Assembly (NCBI GenBank): GCA_963921935.1
Contig: OY998177.1
Coordinates: forward strand, 13,119,280 to 13,183,279
Length of the DNA: 64,000 bases
Direction of reading: 5' to 3'
Origin: Galeruca laticollis
Lineage: Eukaryota; Arthropoda; Insecta; Coleoptera; Chrysomelidae
Of this stretch, positions 31,800 through 42,599 are shown piece after piece (the stretch's first letter is position 1; the number at the start of each line of letters is the position of its first letter). The notes under the pieces are model-generated. The model had not been told where the DNA came from and made no database searches. It worked only from the letters and a program-made list of their open reading frames with translations. Both the position numbers and the translations under genes were made by a program.

Positions 31800-33392
31800 A
31801 TTCTAAAAACTGCAGCTTCCTTAGATTTCGACTTGTTGCATTGAGATTAGTCCACAGGGGTGACCGTCTAGGCAGAGAGTGGGCTTTTTGGTGATTCACA
31901 TCAGTTCGATGTTCACCCCTGTCGGATTTCACCTGTGACTGGAGCTCTTGAGTTGCAGGAGTCTTGGGGCGCTTAGACGGACTGCGTACGTGCTCTAGCT
32001 CACCACACTTCCGGCATTTGATCTTCTTCGGCTTCCTGTCTGCCATACCTTTCAACAAGTTAATGATCTGGTCAAGTTTGTCATATTCTTCCTGCATCGT
32101 CCTACCTTTGTTGTACCGCGAGTCCTTCGTGACTGCTTTGCATTTAAGAGGTTCTTGGTTTGCAGGAGTCGTAGGACGCTTACACGAACACGTGCATGCT
32201 CTAGCTCGCCACAATTATAACACCTGATTTTCTTCGGCTTCTTGTCTACCATACCTTTCAACAAGTTGACAATCTAGTCAAGTCTGTCATCGTCACCTTT
32301 TTCCTGTATGGTCCTACCTTTGTTGTATCCGGAAGCCATCGTAGCTGCTTCATATTCAAAAGCAGCAGTCAATGCATCGACCAATGTTTTAGGATGGGCT
32401 AATCGAAGCGTCTTCTCCATATCGTGGTCACATAAGCCGTCAAGAAAGGCATGGACGTCTAAATATTCTATGATGTTATCTGGTGCTGATGGATAAACAA
32501 ATCGAACTTGTCAGGCAATATCCAGTTCATACTCTTGAAGGGTTTCGTCACGTTTCCGCCTTCGGTTCATCAGCTGGAATCTGTACAAATGTTCCGAATA
32601 TTCGTGACCATATCGCATGGCCAACCCCTTCTTCAGCTGCTCGAAGTCATCCGTTTCTCCCAAAGGTATCGTCTGAAGTACATTTAAGATATATCCGCGA
32701 AGCGCGATGGTTAAATTCACTATTTTCTCCTTATCGGACCAGATATTCACGCTAGCGGCTGTTTCAAACTGTTTTATGTAATTGGTCCACGACATTTCTC
32801 CATCGAACATTGGGGCCTTGACTCGGGTGAAACTACCAATATCATCTGTCTTGGGTTGTATTTCTGGCTTGCAGATATCGATCTTCTTTCCTTCTGCTGA
32901 AGTGTCTTGTGTTCTTAAATTGGCAATCTTTTCTCCATGTCTGATTTTATTTTCTCGTTCATCGTTGTCATCTTATTCTCAATATCCTATTTTAGAGACG
33001 AAATTTTATTCTCGACTTCAGCAGCAATGTCAGTTTTCAATGATCAGATATCTGCAGAAATATCATTCTTCATAGCAGAAGCTTAGGAGAGAAATCTTCC
33101 CGTCCATATTAGTAGAAACCTTATCCACGTTAGAAGAAATATAGTTTTTCACGTTAGTTGAAATCTTTTCTTCCATGGCAGAAATCTTCTGGTCCATATT
33201 AGCAGACATCGACGAGATTAAGGTGGAAGCCTCGTCATTGAATAAAAAAGAGTCTGGATCCAATCCGTCATTTACCAGTGCCACTTTAAGTCTTTCTACT
33301 AATGCACTTTTCTTACCGAACGTTTCCAACTCACGATCTTCCAATTCTGCCTTTAACTCTGTCACTTTTAAATCACTTAGTCTCTTGGCCAT
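31800..33392 (-). pseudogene. Gypsy gag with SAP-like motif and duplicated zinc-knuckle module
   Basis: The ATG at 33392 begins MAKRLSDLKVTELKAELEDR, followed by ELETFGKKSALVERLKVAL, a SAP-like helix-turn-helix often seen at the gag N-terminus of insect gypsy elements. A coiled-coil-like stretch of repeated MEEKIS/MDGKIS follows. After frameshifts comes the gag core: APMFDGEMSWTNYIKQFETA (about 32810), LALRGYILNVLQTIP and EHLYRFQLMNRRRKRDETLQ. Further on are KKIRCYNCGELEHAR and a second KKIKCRKCGELEHVR, two copies of a knuckle-bearing segment about 212 bp apart. Both knuckles appear to lack the last Cys. Gag packages the RNA. Confidence 0.78.
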
Positions 33393-33436
33393 TTTGATGT
33401 AGCTACTTATTCATATTATCCCACCTCTGACACCAA

Positions 33437-33961
33437 TGTAATGTTTTCTTATTTATTTAAATAGTAAACGGGTGGGATAAACTTTAAACACACGGTATGG
33501 CTACTTACGAATTTATTTAAACACTAAACTACTCACCAACACTTAATTTATATATACTTAACTATTCTAACTATTAACTTACATTTAATTTATATACACA
33601 CAAACTTAATTATTAATTTATATCAACACTTCACTGTTCGCAATTTCGGTGTATTCTAGTTCATTTCACGACATCACTTTATGAACTCCATTTCTTCCGC
33701 GGGTCGGTCCTTTATATATTAGTGCCTTTTTTCTAGATAATTCTAGTTTGCGGCTTACACAAAAACAAACGCCTATCGAGATATTTCTCGAATGCCGGCT
33801 CAATCCTTAAAAGACCTTCGGAGAACATGTCTATAAAAAAGGTCAGAAAAAATCCCAATAGACCTTCTCAGAATTCGACGTGCTCGCCATTTTTCTAACT
33901 CCGTTAACATAAGATTACAGGACCGTACTTAGTATCTACTTCGGTGTGCGGGTTCGTAACA
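33437..33961 (-). repeat. 5' LTR of the macrodomain gypsy
   Basis: Minus strand: starts TGTTACGAACCCGCACACC and ends CATTACA. It is followed directly by TTGGTGTCAGAGGTGGGATA (33417-33436), which has the form of a gypsy primer-binding site. 525 bp long. It interrupts a coding-looking segment at 33962-34135. Confidence 0.85.
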
Positions 33962-34135
33962 GTACAATGTACGACCCCTAATATCTACATGATATACAAA
34001 TTCTTTTTCATTTAGCACATATTGAAGAGGAATACCATCCTGTATTTCCCTTATATCACAGTCTGTTACAAGATTATTATTAGTCTGCTCTGTAGGGTCA
34101 GAGTTTAAAGCGATGTCGTCAGTTGCTGTCATATT
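33962..34135 (-). pseudogene. Coding-like fragment cut by the gypsy LTR
   Basis: The minus-strand frame reads MTATDDIALNSDPTEQ, then DIREIQDGIPLQYVLNEKEF and VYHVDIRGRTLYC, after which the LTR begins and only chance residues follow. It looks like real protein sequence interrupted by the insertion, perhaps an exon of another mobile gene or a host gene. Upstream, 34246-34443 has another open frame with a basic KRQQHVNKLK region, without a recognised domain. No family assigned. Confidence 0.35.
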
Positions 34136-34477
34136 ACAAAAGTTGTCACCCGAAATATTATGGTTTTGCAGATACGGTTTTTATGCCCAACAATTTGTAT
34201 GAGCTAATTCATTACGTTAAGATTATTACTCATCAATTCGTTGTTTCATTCGATGTCGTATTTTAATTTGTTAACATGTTGTTGTCTCTTCGCGGGTGGT
34301 TCATCTTTCATGCTCTTAGAATGTTTACTTCTACTGGAGCCTGTCATGGTTTGTGCAATCCTATAACAACCAAAAATTGTGGTATTTGATATTATTCTGT
34401 TTAATTGTTTTGACAAATAGTAAGATGTTAGCGATTCCAACAAGAAAATAAGTCGTACCTATGTCAAATTTTAGTAA

Positions 34478-34490
34478 GAATTTAAAATTG
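34478..34490 (+). repeat. 13-bp target duplication (left)
   Basis: GAATTTAAAATTG, repeated exactly at 34890-34902. Confidence 0.88.
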
Positions 34491-34536
34491 AGTGAATGAA
34501 ACGACGAGTACTCAGTGTGTATTTATTATTAAAATT

Positions 34537-34576
34537 CAGCTAAGCGCTTTCGGCCATTAGGTCATTCTCAAAGCTG
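34537..34576 (-). ncRNA. Hammerhead-like motif, left arm
   Basis: Minus strand: CAGCT, TTGAGAA, T, GACC-TAAT-GGCC, GAAA, GCGC, TT, AGCTG. Stem I is a perfect 5-bp CAGCT/AGCTG; stem III is the self-complementary GCGC. The core deviates from CUGANGA at positions 3 and 8 (U and A). Confidence 0.5.
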
Positions 34577-34769
34577 TCCTATAAAATTATAATATTTGTA
34601 AAATTTGAAAGAACAATTTAAAAAAGTTGAACTTACGTCATAAAAAATCCTACAACAGGTGTCAAAAAACATCCAATGAATACAGGCATGTTGTAGGATT
34701 TTTTATGACGTAAGTTCAACTTTTTTAAATTTTTCTTTCAAATTATACAAACATTATAATTTTATAGGA

Positions 34770-34809
34770 CAGCTTTGAGAATGACCTAATGGCCGAAAGC
34801 ACTTAGCTG
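34770..34809 (+). ncRNA. Hammerhead-like motif, right arm
   Basis: Plus-strand copy of the motif at 34537-34576, with GCAC in place of GCGC in stem III. The perfect stem I, TTGAGAA core and GAAA are kept. Confidence 0.5.
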
Positions 34810-34889
34810 AATTTTAATAATAAATACACACTGAGGACTCGTCGTTTCATTCACTCAATTTATATCTAGTGTGTACACCCAGACAATTC

Positions 34890-34902
34890 GAATTTAAAAT
34901 TG
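34890..34902 (+). repeat. 13-bp target duplication (right)
   Basis: GAATTTAAAATTG, exact copy of 34478-34490. Confidence 0.88.
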
Positions 34903-35834
34903 TCAATTACACCTAATTCAATATTAGGAAAAGCAGGATACATCCTTACCTTCAACGACTAACTTCAGTTAAAGAAACATCAGGTTTTGGTGAAATACTG
35001 TACTTATTAATCTATTATGTTTGTTACACGCTAATTAGTTTAAATTTTCTTTGTTGTACTTACCAGTAACCAGACGAACACGCATTTCCTAACACTGAGT
35101 TGCGGACTTTTACGACAAATTGCTATGGCTACAGACTTAGAGATTCGACATATTGTTTTGTGTAATGATTGGTTCTTTCTATTTAAATAAAGTCAATTAG
35201 ATTTTTCAGGAGCGGTGATAAAGTAAATTTTGTTAGCGGGAAATATCAATTTCGGTAACATCAGACTAACGACATATTGAATTTTCACCGTAGATATTTT
35301 CATGCTAATTGTATATGGGAAGGAATGGTGGTATGTTTCTGATATAATGTTAGGGATGTTTCTATATATGGTTAAATTAATTAATCTCCAAAAGAGAAAT
35401 ACAATTATAATAAATACTATCTCAGTTTCCAAGTATCTAATTTTAGGTGAAAACTCTGGATACAACAATTATTCCAATGAACCTAAGAAAATCTCTGGTT
35501 ATTCCAAAATTTTCCGCTCAAAATGAACATCAAAATCGACTTGCGTAAAGGGTCAGATACGAATAGTTTTTATATATATATTTGTGATCCCAACGACTGC
35601 TCGACATCAGTGGTGTAGGAGGATTGTTCAAGTTATTTTACCTTGCGGTGACTAACTTCTATATTTATACATACTCATTTGAATTGTTAATCTAACGTTA
35701 TTGTTGTTAACTCGATTTGTAGTGATAACATTTCGCCTACTGAATATGTTCGTTTAATTAATTATAGTCCAAATTATAGTAATAAAAATAGTTTCAATGT
35801 TTTTTAAGCGTTCATATGTGGTTCAAAGGGATGG
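34903..35834. other. No recognised feature
   Basis: AT-rich. Open frames on both strands at 35193-35526 overlap each other and show no family resemblance. TGTGATCCCAACGACTGC near 35583 resembles a retroelement leader, but I cannot tie it to an element. Confidence 0.4.
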
Positions 35835-36000
35835 TAAAGGAAAAGGCTAGAGAGCTGTAATTTCTTGGACATGTAGTGCGTAATGAGAGCCGATACATTC
35901 TTTTACAAAAGATCCTTCAAGGCAAGGTAAATGGAGTAAAAGGAGAATATCGTAGTTGAAATATTTAAGAACATGGTTCAACCAATCAATAACAGCCGGA
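35835..36000 (+). pseudogene. Possible RTE LINE C-terminal scrap
   Basis: The translation FLGHVVRNESRYILLQKILQ followed by GKVNG resembles the YLGH-NE-RY end of RTE-type LINE proteins, as at 19045-19130. Only about 50 residues can be followed, with stops. Confidence 0.45.
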
Positions 36001-36399
36001 ACGGATATGCACTCTAAGAAAAAGTTCATATGTACTTTAAGATTCGACACTGTTGCCTACCGCATAAATTATCCAAGTAGTTAAAAAAATAGGATAATAG
36101 CGAGGAAAATATAAACAATTGGAAAAAATTATTGCCATTCGTAGAATATTGGATTCTACACATTTACGTGAAGTGTTATTTCCCTCTCCATATTCGGTAA
36201 GAGAACTTTCCTACTATTGGCAGCCCTGTTTCTGTCAATAATGTTGACAGGTTTGACAATTTTTCTTTATTATATTCTGTCTGTGTTGTTCCTTTTCTTA
36301 ATAAAAACGTATTTTGTGGGTAAAAACATATAATTATCTTTAATTATACAACAATTTTATTAACAAAAATCTTCGCAATGATAAAATAATTGAAGCCCA

Positions 36400-36895
36400 A
36401 AAAATCAGTGCAAATCCGGATTCTTCGACTGCTGGCAAGGAATTTGCAAATTAGTTAGCAACTTTTAACAACTTCGTTGATGCTTCTCATTAGCATCTAA
36501 CAGAAGCCGACAAATTCAATGTACTTGCTAATTTTCTATCATTCGTTGTTTACGAATTAATTACTGAATATAGCACATATGAAGCCGCTATCAATGGTCT
36601 TAAAGCCATATTTGTGAAGCATAATAATGAAATTTACGATCGACACTTGCTTGCTATTCGGAAACAACAGCAGGGAGAAATTGTTGATCAATATGTTCAA
36701 ACTCTGAAGCTGCTAGGAAAAAATAGTAATTTTAAAGCTATCACTGCTGAAGAGCATAAGAGCGAATATATAAGAGATACATTCCTCAATGGTTTACTTT
36801 CCCCTCAAATCCATCATCGTCTACTTGAAGAAACACAAACACTTAGTTTGAATGACTCCATTTATCGTGCATTACTTCTCGAACATGCTCAATAA
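36400..36895 (+). pseudogene. Gypsy-2 gag
   Basis: The frame from about 36400 reads IEAQKISANPDSSTAGKEFA, with TAG codons at about 36455 and 36494, then LTEADKFNVLANFLSFVVYE. From 36614 it is open: DRHLLAIRKQQQGEIVDQYV, QTLKLLGKNSNF, EYIRDTFLNGLLSPQIHHRL, ending at 36895. This is the retrotransposon gag capsid-like fold (Retrotrans_gag type). The zinc knuckle CGNCGIKGHYARVC is 240 bp downstream after frame changes and has all C-C-H-C ligands. Confidence 0.82.
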
Positions 36896-37132
36896 CAATC
36901 TGAAGGGTATACACACCCATAGAGTAAAAGCGATCTTGCCTGTGCTGGCATCAGTTGTAACTCCAGCACCAATAACGCTGTTCCTAACAACACTGGCGCT
37001 GTACCAGGAATTGGAGCAAGGGATAATTCGAATAATATTTGTGTTGTACTGCAATCTAGTAAAAACAGAAAATGCTTTTTCCATGGTTTTGATCTTCACC
37101 CGTAGTCATTTTGTTTAGATATTGACGTGCAG

Positions 37133-37530
37133 TGTGGAAATTGTGGAATCAAAGGACACTATGCCAGGGTTTGTCGAAGCTGACAAGAGACATCCGTAAG
37201 CCTAAAGAAGTCACTGCTTCGGTAAAAAATGTAGTATTTTCACCGCAATTGGGTCGTGCCGTTATTCTGGGCACTTTCAATGGAATTCCATGTCGCTGTT
37301 CGGTGGACACAGGAAATTCCGAGAGCTTTGTTAGCCAAGCTTTGTGAACAAACATAATATCTAAATAATTCCAAATGAAGATCGAGTATCAATGACTTTC
37401 ACGACTCTTTCGACCAATATTGAAGGGTATATTCTCATTAAACTGGAAATTGCTAAACACACATATACCAGCTACAAGTTGACTGCCGTGAAGAAAATTT
37501 GTTCTGACGTTCTAATAGGCCATGACATAT
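37133..37530 (+). pseudogene. Gypsy-2 zinc knuckle and aspartic protease
   Basis: CGNCGIKGHYARVCRS is an intact CCHC knuckle. After a stop, RAVILGTFNGIPCRCSVDTG with NSESFVSQAL gives the protease active site (D-T-G). After a frameshift, GYILIKLEIAKHTYTSYKL and CSDVLIGHDILN complete the fold, the last being the conserved G-H/R-D segment. The LINE insertion starts immediately after DILN. Confidence 0.8.
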
Positions 37531-37536
37531 TGAATA

Positions 37537-40500
37537 GATAGATAGATATGGATTATAGACGCATTGGTATTTGTGACCTTTTAGCGTCTTTGCTCTATGT
37601 GATAATGTGGGTGTTTTCTTATTTTAAATTGACTTGTATACGTTGGTATCTTTTAAGTATCCTAGTAGTGATTGTAAGTGTTTTTCTGTGAAAAGTAATT
37701 TGATATTCGAGGGTAGATTGTATTTGAGTCTAAATGGTGAATATTTCCTGCAATGAATAATTATATCGTTAGTGGTAACTTTAGTGTCACAAGTCTCACA
37801 GCTTGACGGTTCCCCCGCTGATAGTAAATATTCATGGGTTAACTTTGTGTGTCCAATTCTTGGTCTTGTGAGGACTATGTTATATTTTCTTGGTAAATTA
37901 AGTAGTTGTGTTGAAGTGGATTTCTTTGATTTCGTAGAGTTTATTGTCTCCTTCTTGAAGATTCCATTCTAACTGAGTTAGGTTCTTAGTTACTACGACT
38001 GAATGATTGTTCAGATCTTTTAGGTTTAGTAAATTGATCACGTTTGTGGTATGTATTTGTTCTTTCTCCAGGAAGTCCGCCCTACCATTGCCTTTAATGC
38101 CTTATTTTTGAATTTTGCTTTCTCAACTGATATTTTATTCCCTTGGCAAGACGGTGACCTGGGTTGAAACAATTTAATGGAGTTCGTTGTTACCAGCCAT
38201 TCGCGATAATTAGTAGTTGTGATGAAATCTATTGCTTAATGTACTGCAAATAGTTCTGCTGTAAGTATTTCGGTTGATTTATGGTGGCTGAAACTGTTTT
38301 CAGTTGTTTTTGTGTCATAGGCGGTGCCTACTTTTCCATTTAATTTGGAACCATATGTGTATATAATTTGATGTTCATTATAGTTTTCTATAACCTGGTG
38401 AAATTTTTGTTTGAACAGTATTTGAGGTATGGCATTTTTTATATGTATTGACAGCTCCTTATTTATTTTTATGTTAGAAATATTCCATGGTGGGAAATTG
38501 TACAGGCTGTAGTCATAAGATGGGGGGCATTCCAAGTTAAGTCTGTGTTGAATTGCTTTATATCGGTAATTTGCTCCAGGTTTTTATTTTCCGTTGAATG
38601 GTTTTATATTTGGGTAAGGGATATGGAGAACTTTGTTGAAAGAAGGGTGTTGTTCTTTGAATGTTAAAGAGTTTGCATATTTGATAGTCAGTAGTATCCG
38701 TCGATGTTCTGGTGGCATTACTTCTGCTTCACAGTAGACACTGTTAATGGGGCTTATGTGGAATGCTCCTATGGCAATTGGGATTGCAGAGTCCTCTAAT
38801 GGGGCAAGTTTTTGTAGGTAACTTTTCGGGGCAGATGAGTATGTTATGAAACCATAATCTATTTTAGATTTTTCTGTTGCTTGGTATATGTTTATTAAAG
38901 ATTCCTTGCTTGCTCCCCATTTTGTATTTGATAACATGCGGATCATTCTGAGGTCTTTTAAACATTTTTGCCGTAGTTCTTCTATGTGATTTTTGAAGTT
39001 TAGTGTTGAGTCAAAGGTTAGGCCTAGAAATTTGTGGTGTGTATTACTCTGAATATATTGGTTGTTGATAGTTATGATAATATTTTTATACAATTTCTTT
39101 TGCGACAAAAACGAATTCCGGTTGACTTGTTTGATGAAAATTCTAGATTGTTATTGTTTGCTCATCCCTCTAATAGATTTACGCAGTTTTGTAGATTATG
39201 TCTGCTGAATTCTGGGTCAGAACCTGAGTAGATCATCTGCATAAAGTCTGTAATTGATATTAGGCGGCATGACATTTTTTATATTGTTAGTTGCATGTAT
39301 GAAGAGGGTTGGACTCAAGACAGCCTTGAGGTACTCCCGAGTTTTGACAAAGTATGTCTGATGTTTTGTTTTTTATTCGTACCTGAAAGACTCTCTCTGT
39401 GAGGAAGATGAGTATAAAATTAAGCATTGACCCCACTGTGTTAAATTCATCGAGACCAGTTACTATACTTTGCCTGTTGATTCTTCGAAGGCTTTATTCA
39501 AATCTAGGAAGAGGGCGGTGCTGTGTCTTTGGAGTCGGAAGGCGTCGTATAGATCAATTTTAAAGCCTATTCGACGATCATTAAGTGAATATTCTTTTCT
39601 AACGCCTGCTTGTTCAGGGATGATGATATTATGCTTCTGTAGGTACCAAGTTGATATTTTCCATTAGTTTACATAGATGACTAGTGAGTGATGTTGGCCT
39701 GTAGTTTTCTTTTCTGCATATTGGTTTTCCTTGCACTGGAAATTTGGCCGTTTTCCCATATCTTGTTTTATAATTGGAGTAAGCTACGTATTCCATTTTC
39801 GGGTAGATTGTTTATCATAGATATCCTTATTTTGTCTGGTACAGGGGCTGTGTCGTTTTTTGTTCTTCAAGGCGTAGGTTAGTTCATTTATTGTGATTGG
39901 CAGGTTGTATGACATATTTGCCGGTTGTATTCGCTTTTTTGTGACAATATGGTGGCTAGAATATTGGTTGTATATTGTAGAGATTTGATTGGCGAATATC
40001 TGAGTTATATGCTCTGTGCCATCGATCTATACATTCTTCTCTATTAGGCTGGTAGGCGTGCTTTTTAACTTGTTTATTTTGTCCCATATGTCTTTTGAGG
40101 TGGCGTTAGAGTTGATAGAATTGGTGAACTTGGACAATTTCGCCTCTTTTATGATTCTTTTCGTTTTTGCTCTGGACTTTTTAAAATATATGGATTTGAA
40201 GCTTAAATATGTTTAATGCGCTTTTTCTTTCCTTTATGGCTTTTCTACAGTCTTCATTCGACCATGGCACATGAGGTTTGTTTGAAATGATTTTTAATTC
40301 CAGCGTGCTATTTTCGTATGCTTCAATGATAGATTGAGTAATAATATTTGCAGCTTCATCGGTTCCTAAATGGCGATGCTGGGAGCCGTATACTGTAGTT
40401 TAAAAAATTTCGAGTCTGTTTTTTTGTGATTTAATCTAATACATGGATTTGGGGAGTTTTCCCATAGTAATTTTTCTAGCAGGACCGGTAAGTGATCGCT

Positions 40501-41553
40501 CCCATGTGTATCGTCTAGAGTGCTCCATTGATAGTTCGTTGAGAGAATTTGGATACATAGTGTAATGTCTAGACATGAAAGTGAGGACGTAGAGGAAGAT
40601 ATATAGGTGGGAGGGCCATCGTTAAATATATAAAAAAATTCGTTTTCAATTAGATTTTCTATAATTCTGTCGCGTTGATCTGTATGAGTTGAATCCCATA
40701 TAGTGTTGTGGGCGTTCAAATATCCGGTCAAGATGAATGGTGACGGTAACTGATGTATTATATTTGTGATGTCATTTGTGTTGATTTTAGCTGATGGAGG
40801 AATGTAGAGAATACAGATAGTAGTTTCTATATTTCCGATGATGGTGACTGCAAGAGCCTCTAAGTTGGTGTTGAGGTCTATCCTTTTATAGGGATCATTT
40901 TCTTTTATGAGTACAGCTGCTCCGCCAGAGGCTCTGATGAAATCAATGCGGTCTCTTCTCTCTATATTGAAACCAGCTATTTTAAGATGGTCAGTGGCTT
41001 TAAGATTGGTCTCTTGGATGGAAAGTACCTAGGGATGGTGTGTATTGGTAAGTAGTTTGAGTTCTTCTAGGTCATTTTTAATACCGTTTCTGTTCCAGTG
41101 GATTAACTTATTCATATTTATTGGGTTTATTTGGTTTAGGATATTAGAGTTGTTGCGACTGGAAGAGATACTTCTCTAGAATAAAGAGGAAGAGGATTTT
41201 TCTCTGTTTTGGTTAATATGGTTTGTCATTTGTTTCGCTTGTGATTTTGCTGCTAGAGGTAGTAGTTGTGAAATGTTTGGGAATATGTGAATTAAGTTTT
41301 TTGTGAAAACTATTTCAGTGGAATTTTAAGGAGTTGGAGGTGGTGAGTTAGTTTATTGGGATTGTGGGGAAGAGTTACTGATGTTTAGGGGAGGTTGGGT
41401 TTAGGCATCTGGGATGAGGTTGATGAGGTTAGCAGTTGTGTTTCCGTCATCTGATTTTTTCTTTACGATTTCTAAGAAAGGAGTGTTTAAAACTGGATTT
41501 TGTAGTCTGTGTTTTCTTGTTTCAATGTATGGTATTTTTTCCGTCTCGCTCCA
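37537..41553 (-). mobile_element. I-clade LINE inserted in gypsy-2
   Basis: A minus-strand LINE of about 4 kb with endonuclease, RT and RNase H. ATATTGAATA occurs at 37527-37536 and 41554-41563, a 10-bp target duplication. The 3' end carries a TCTA-type simple repeat (GATAGATAGATA on the plus strand at 37534-37548). The 5' end lies in poorly conserved ORF1-like sequence, so the copy is probably 5'-truncated. RNase H and RT style indicate the I clade (inference). Confidence 0.8.
37700..41115 (-). pseudogene. I-clade LINE ORF2 (endonuclease, RT, RNase H)
   Basis: The ATG at 41113-41115 opens MNKLIHWNRNGIKNDLEELK, a usual endonuclease start. LSIQETNLK, ILTGYLNAHNTIWDST and GSDHLPVLLEKLLW (about 40465) are endonuclease motifs. 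RT fragments follow in several frames between 40200 and 39110. The thumb/connector is open at 38584-39108 (HHKFLGLTFDSTLNFKNHI, SKIDYGFITYSSAPKSYL, PPEHRRILLTIKYAN). RNase H is at 38236-38535: IIYTYGSKLNGKVGTAY, where the catalytic TDGS Asp is Tyr, then STEILTAELFAVH. Numerous stops. Confidence 0.8.
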
Positions 41554-41563
41554 ATATTGAATA

Positions 41564-42182
41564 TGTCGCTCCAACATGATTCACATTCGTAAAATGAGCA
41601 CTGGCATTTTTCGCCCGTTATTCGAAACGAATCTCACGATTTTCAGACCAAATGAGGAAGCTAATCGATTGCTGTTCATTTCCACTAGAGCCTCTACTGA
41701 GTTTAAAAATTTCAAATAGGAAATTGCGCTGTCGCAACTGTTAATGGATCCCGTCCTGTAGTAATGGAAACTGACGCTTCTCAATCCACCTTGGCTGCCA
41801 CTCTATGCCAATATGACCATTCCAGTTGCATTATTTTCCCGTTCCCTAACCAAATCTGAAATGAACGGACATCCATCGATTGAAAAAGAAGCTGCAGCAA
41901 TCGTCGAATCTTTGAGATACTGGGAGTATTTCCTACTTGAGAAACATCTCCAACTCATCACAGTTCAAGAAGCTCTTTCTTTTGTTTTCCACCGAAAGCA
42001 TGCAAGTAAAATTAAAAATGAGAAAATAACAAGATGGAAGTTGGAGTTAGCTCCTTTTATCTATGGCATCACCTATCATCCAGACGAAGAGAATAGAAAC
42101 GCTGATACTATCTCTCGGATCTACAGCACGGCTGGAATTACAGAACTATTACAGCTCCATCAATCATTGTGCCACCCAAGTA
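41564..42182 (+). pseudogene. Gypsy-2 RNase H
   Basis: From about 41720, ALSATVNGSRPVVMETDASQ carries the first RNase H Asp, then TLAATLCQYD. After a frameshift, VALFSRSLTKSEMN, IEKEAAAIVESLRYWEYFL, HASKIKNEKITRWKLELAPF and ITYHPDEENRNADTISRI follow: a near-complete gypsy RNase H. LLQLHQSLCHPS starts the integrase zinc region and is cut by pogo-1 at 42183. It resumes at 45158 with ITRTF and NLPYSLEDVRK. Confidence 0.88.
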
Positions 42183-42599
42183 AGGGAGACAGGTATAAAT
42201 TGTAACAGGTGTCAAATGTAACAAAGGCATGGTTGCGCTATCTTTGAAATTTAAAGCGGAACAACTGAAGTGTTAGGTACCGCGTGATCTGTAAAGTATT
42301 TGACAGAAGCGCGGCTGTTGATTTAGGTCACGTTATAGTGAATCACATATTTTTGAAAATAAAAATAAGCAAAATGCATCAAAGCTTATTCAATATTTAG
42401 TCAGTAACTGAAGGTCTATCCACAATTTCGATATTGCTACTGAATTATACGCTTTTAGATTATTAGTTTTCTCTGAAAACAGATTGAAGTAAGTTAGGTT
42501 GTAGGTAATGTTAAAATAATGCAGTGAATGTGAAAACCTTACTGGGTGTGCACAAACTGTATGTGATGTTTTCTTTTAGGGCTAATTTCTTACAAGAAT

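Larger units (their letters stand above)
29860..33961 (-). mobile_element. Ty3/gypsy element with macrodomain, RT region deleted
   Basis: A minus-strand gypsy-type element. The 5' LTR (33437-33961), a gag with SAP-like motif, a duplicated zinc-knuckle module, integrase, a macrodomain and a CCCH finger lie in this order, ending in 35 bp of 3' LTR. Protease, RT and RNase H are absent: gag passes directly into the RNase H-integrase junction near 31790. The lower LTR is cut at 29860, where the DDE-like fragment starts. Target duplication cannot be assessed because of the truncation. Confidence 0.85.
34491..34889 (+). mobile_element. Second fold-back Penelope-type element (399 bp)
   Basis: Inverted arms at 34491-34656 and 34690-34862 (about 90% identical by eye) surround a 33-bp loop. 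One arm carries an extra 27-bp tail to 34889. GAATTTAAAATTG flanks it exactly at 34478-34490 and 34890-34902, a 13-bp duplication. Each arm contains a hammerhead-like hairpin (34537-34576 minus, 34770-34809 plus). No coding sequence. The plan equals that of the 19595-19851 element but the sequence is unrelated, so it represents another family. Confidence 0.85.

Noticed and set aside
34491..34889. Fold-back element as a DNA-transposon MITE
   Set aside because: A 13-bp duplication, arms of unequal outer length and hammerhead-like hairpins fit Penelope-type elements better; not fully exclu​ded without a coding relative.
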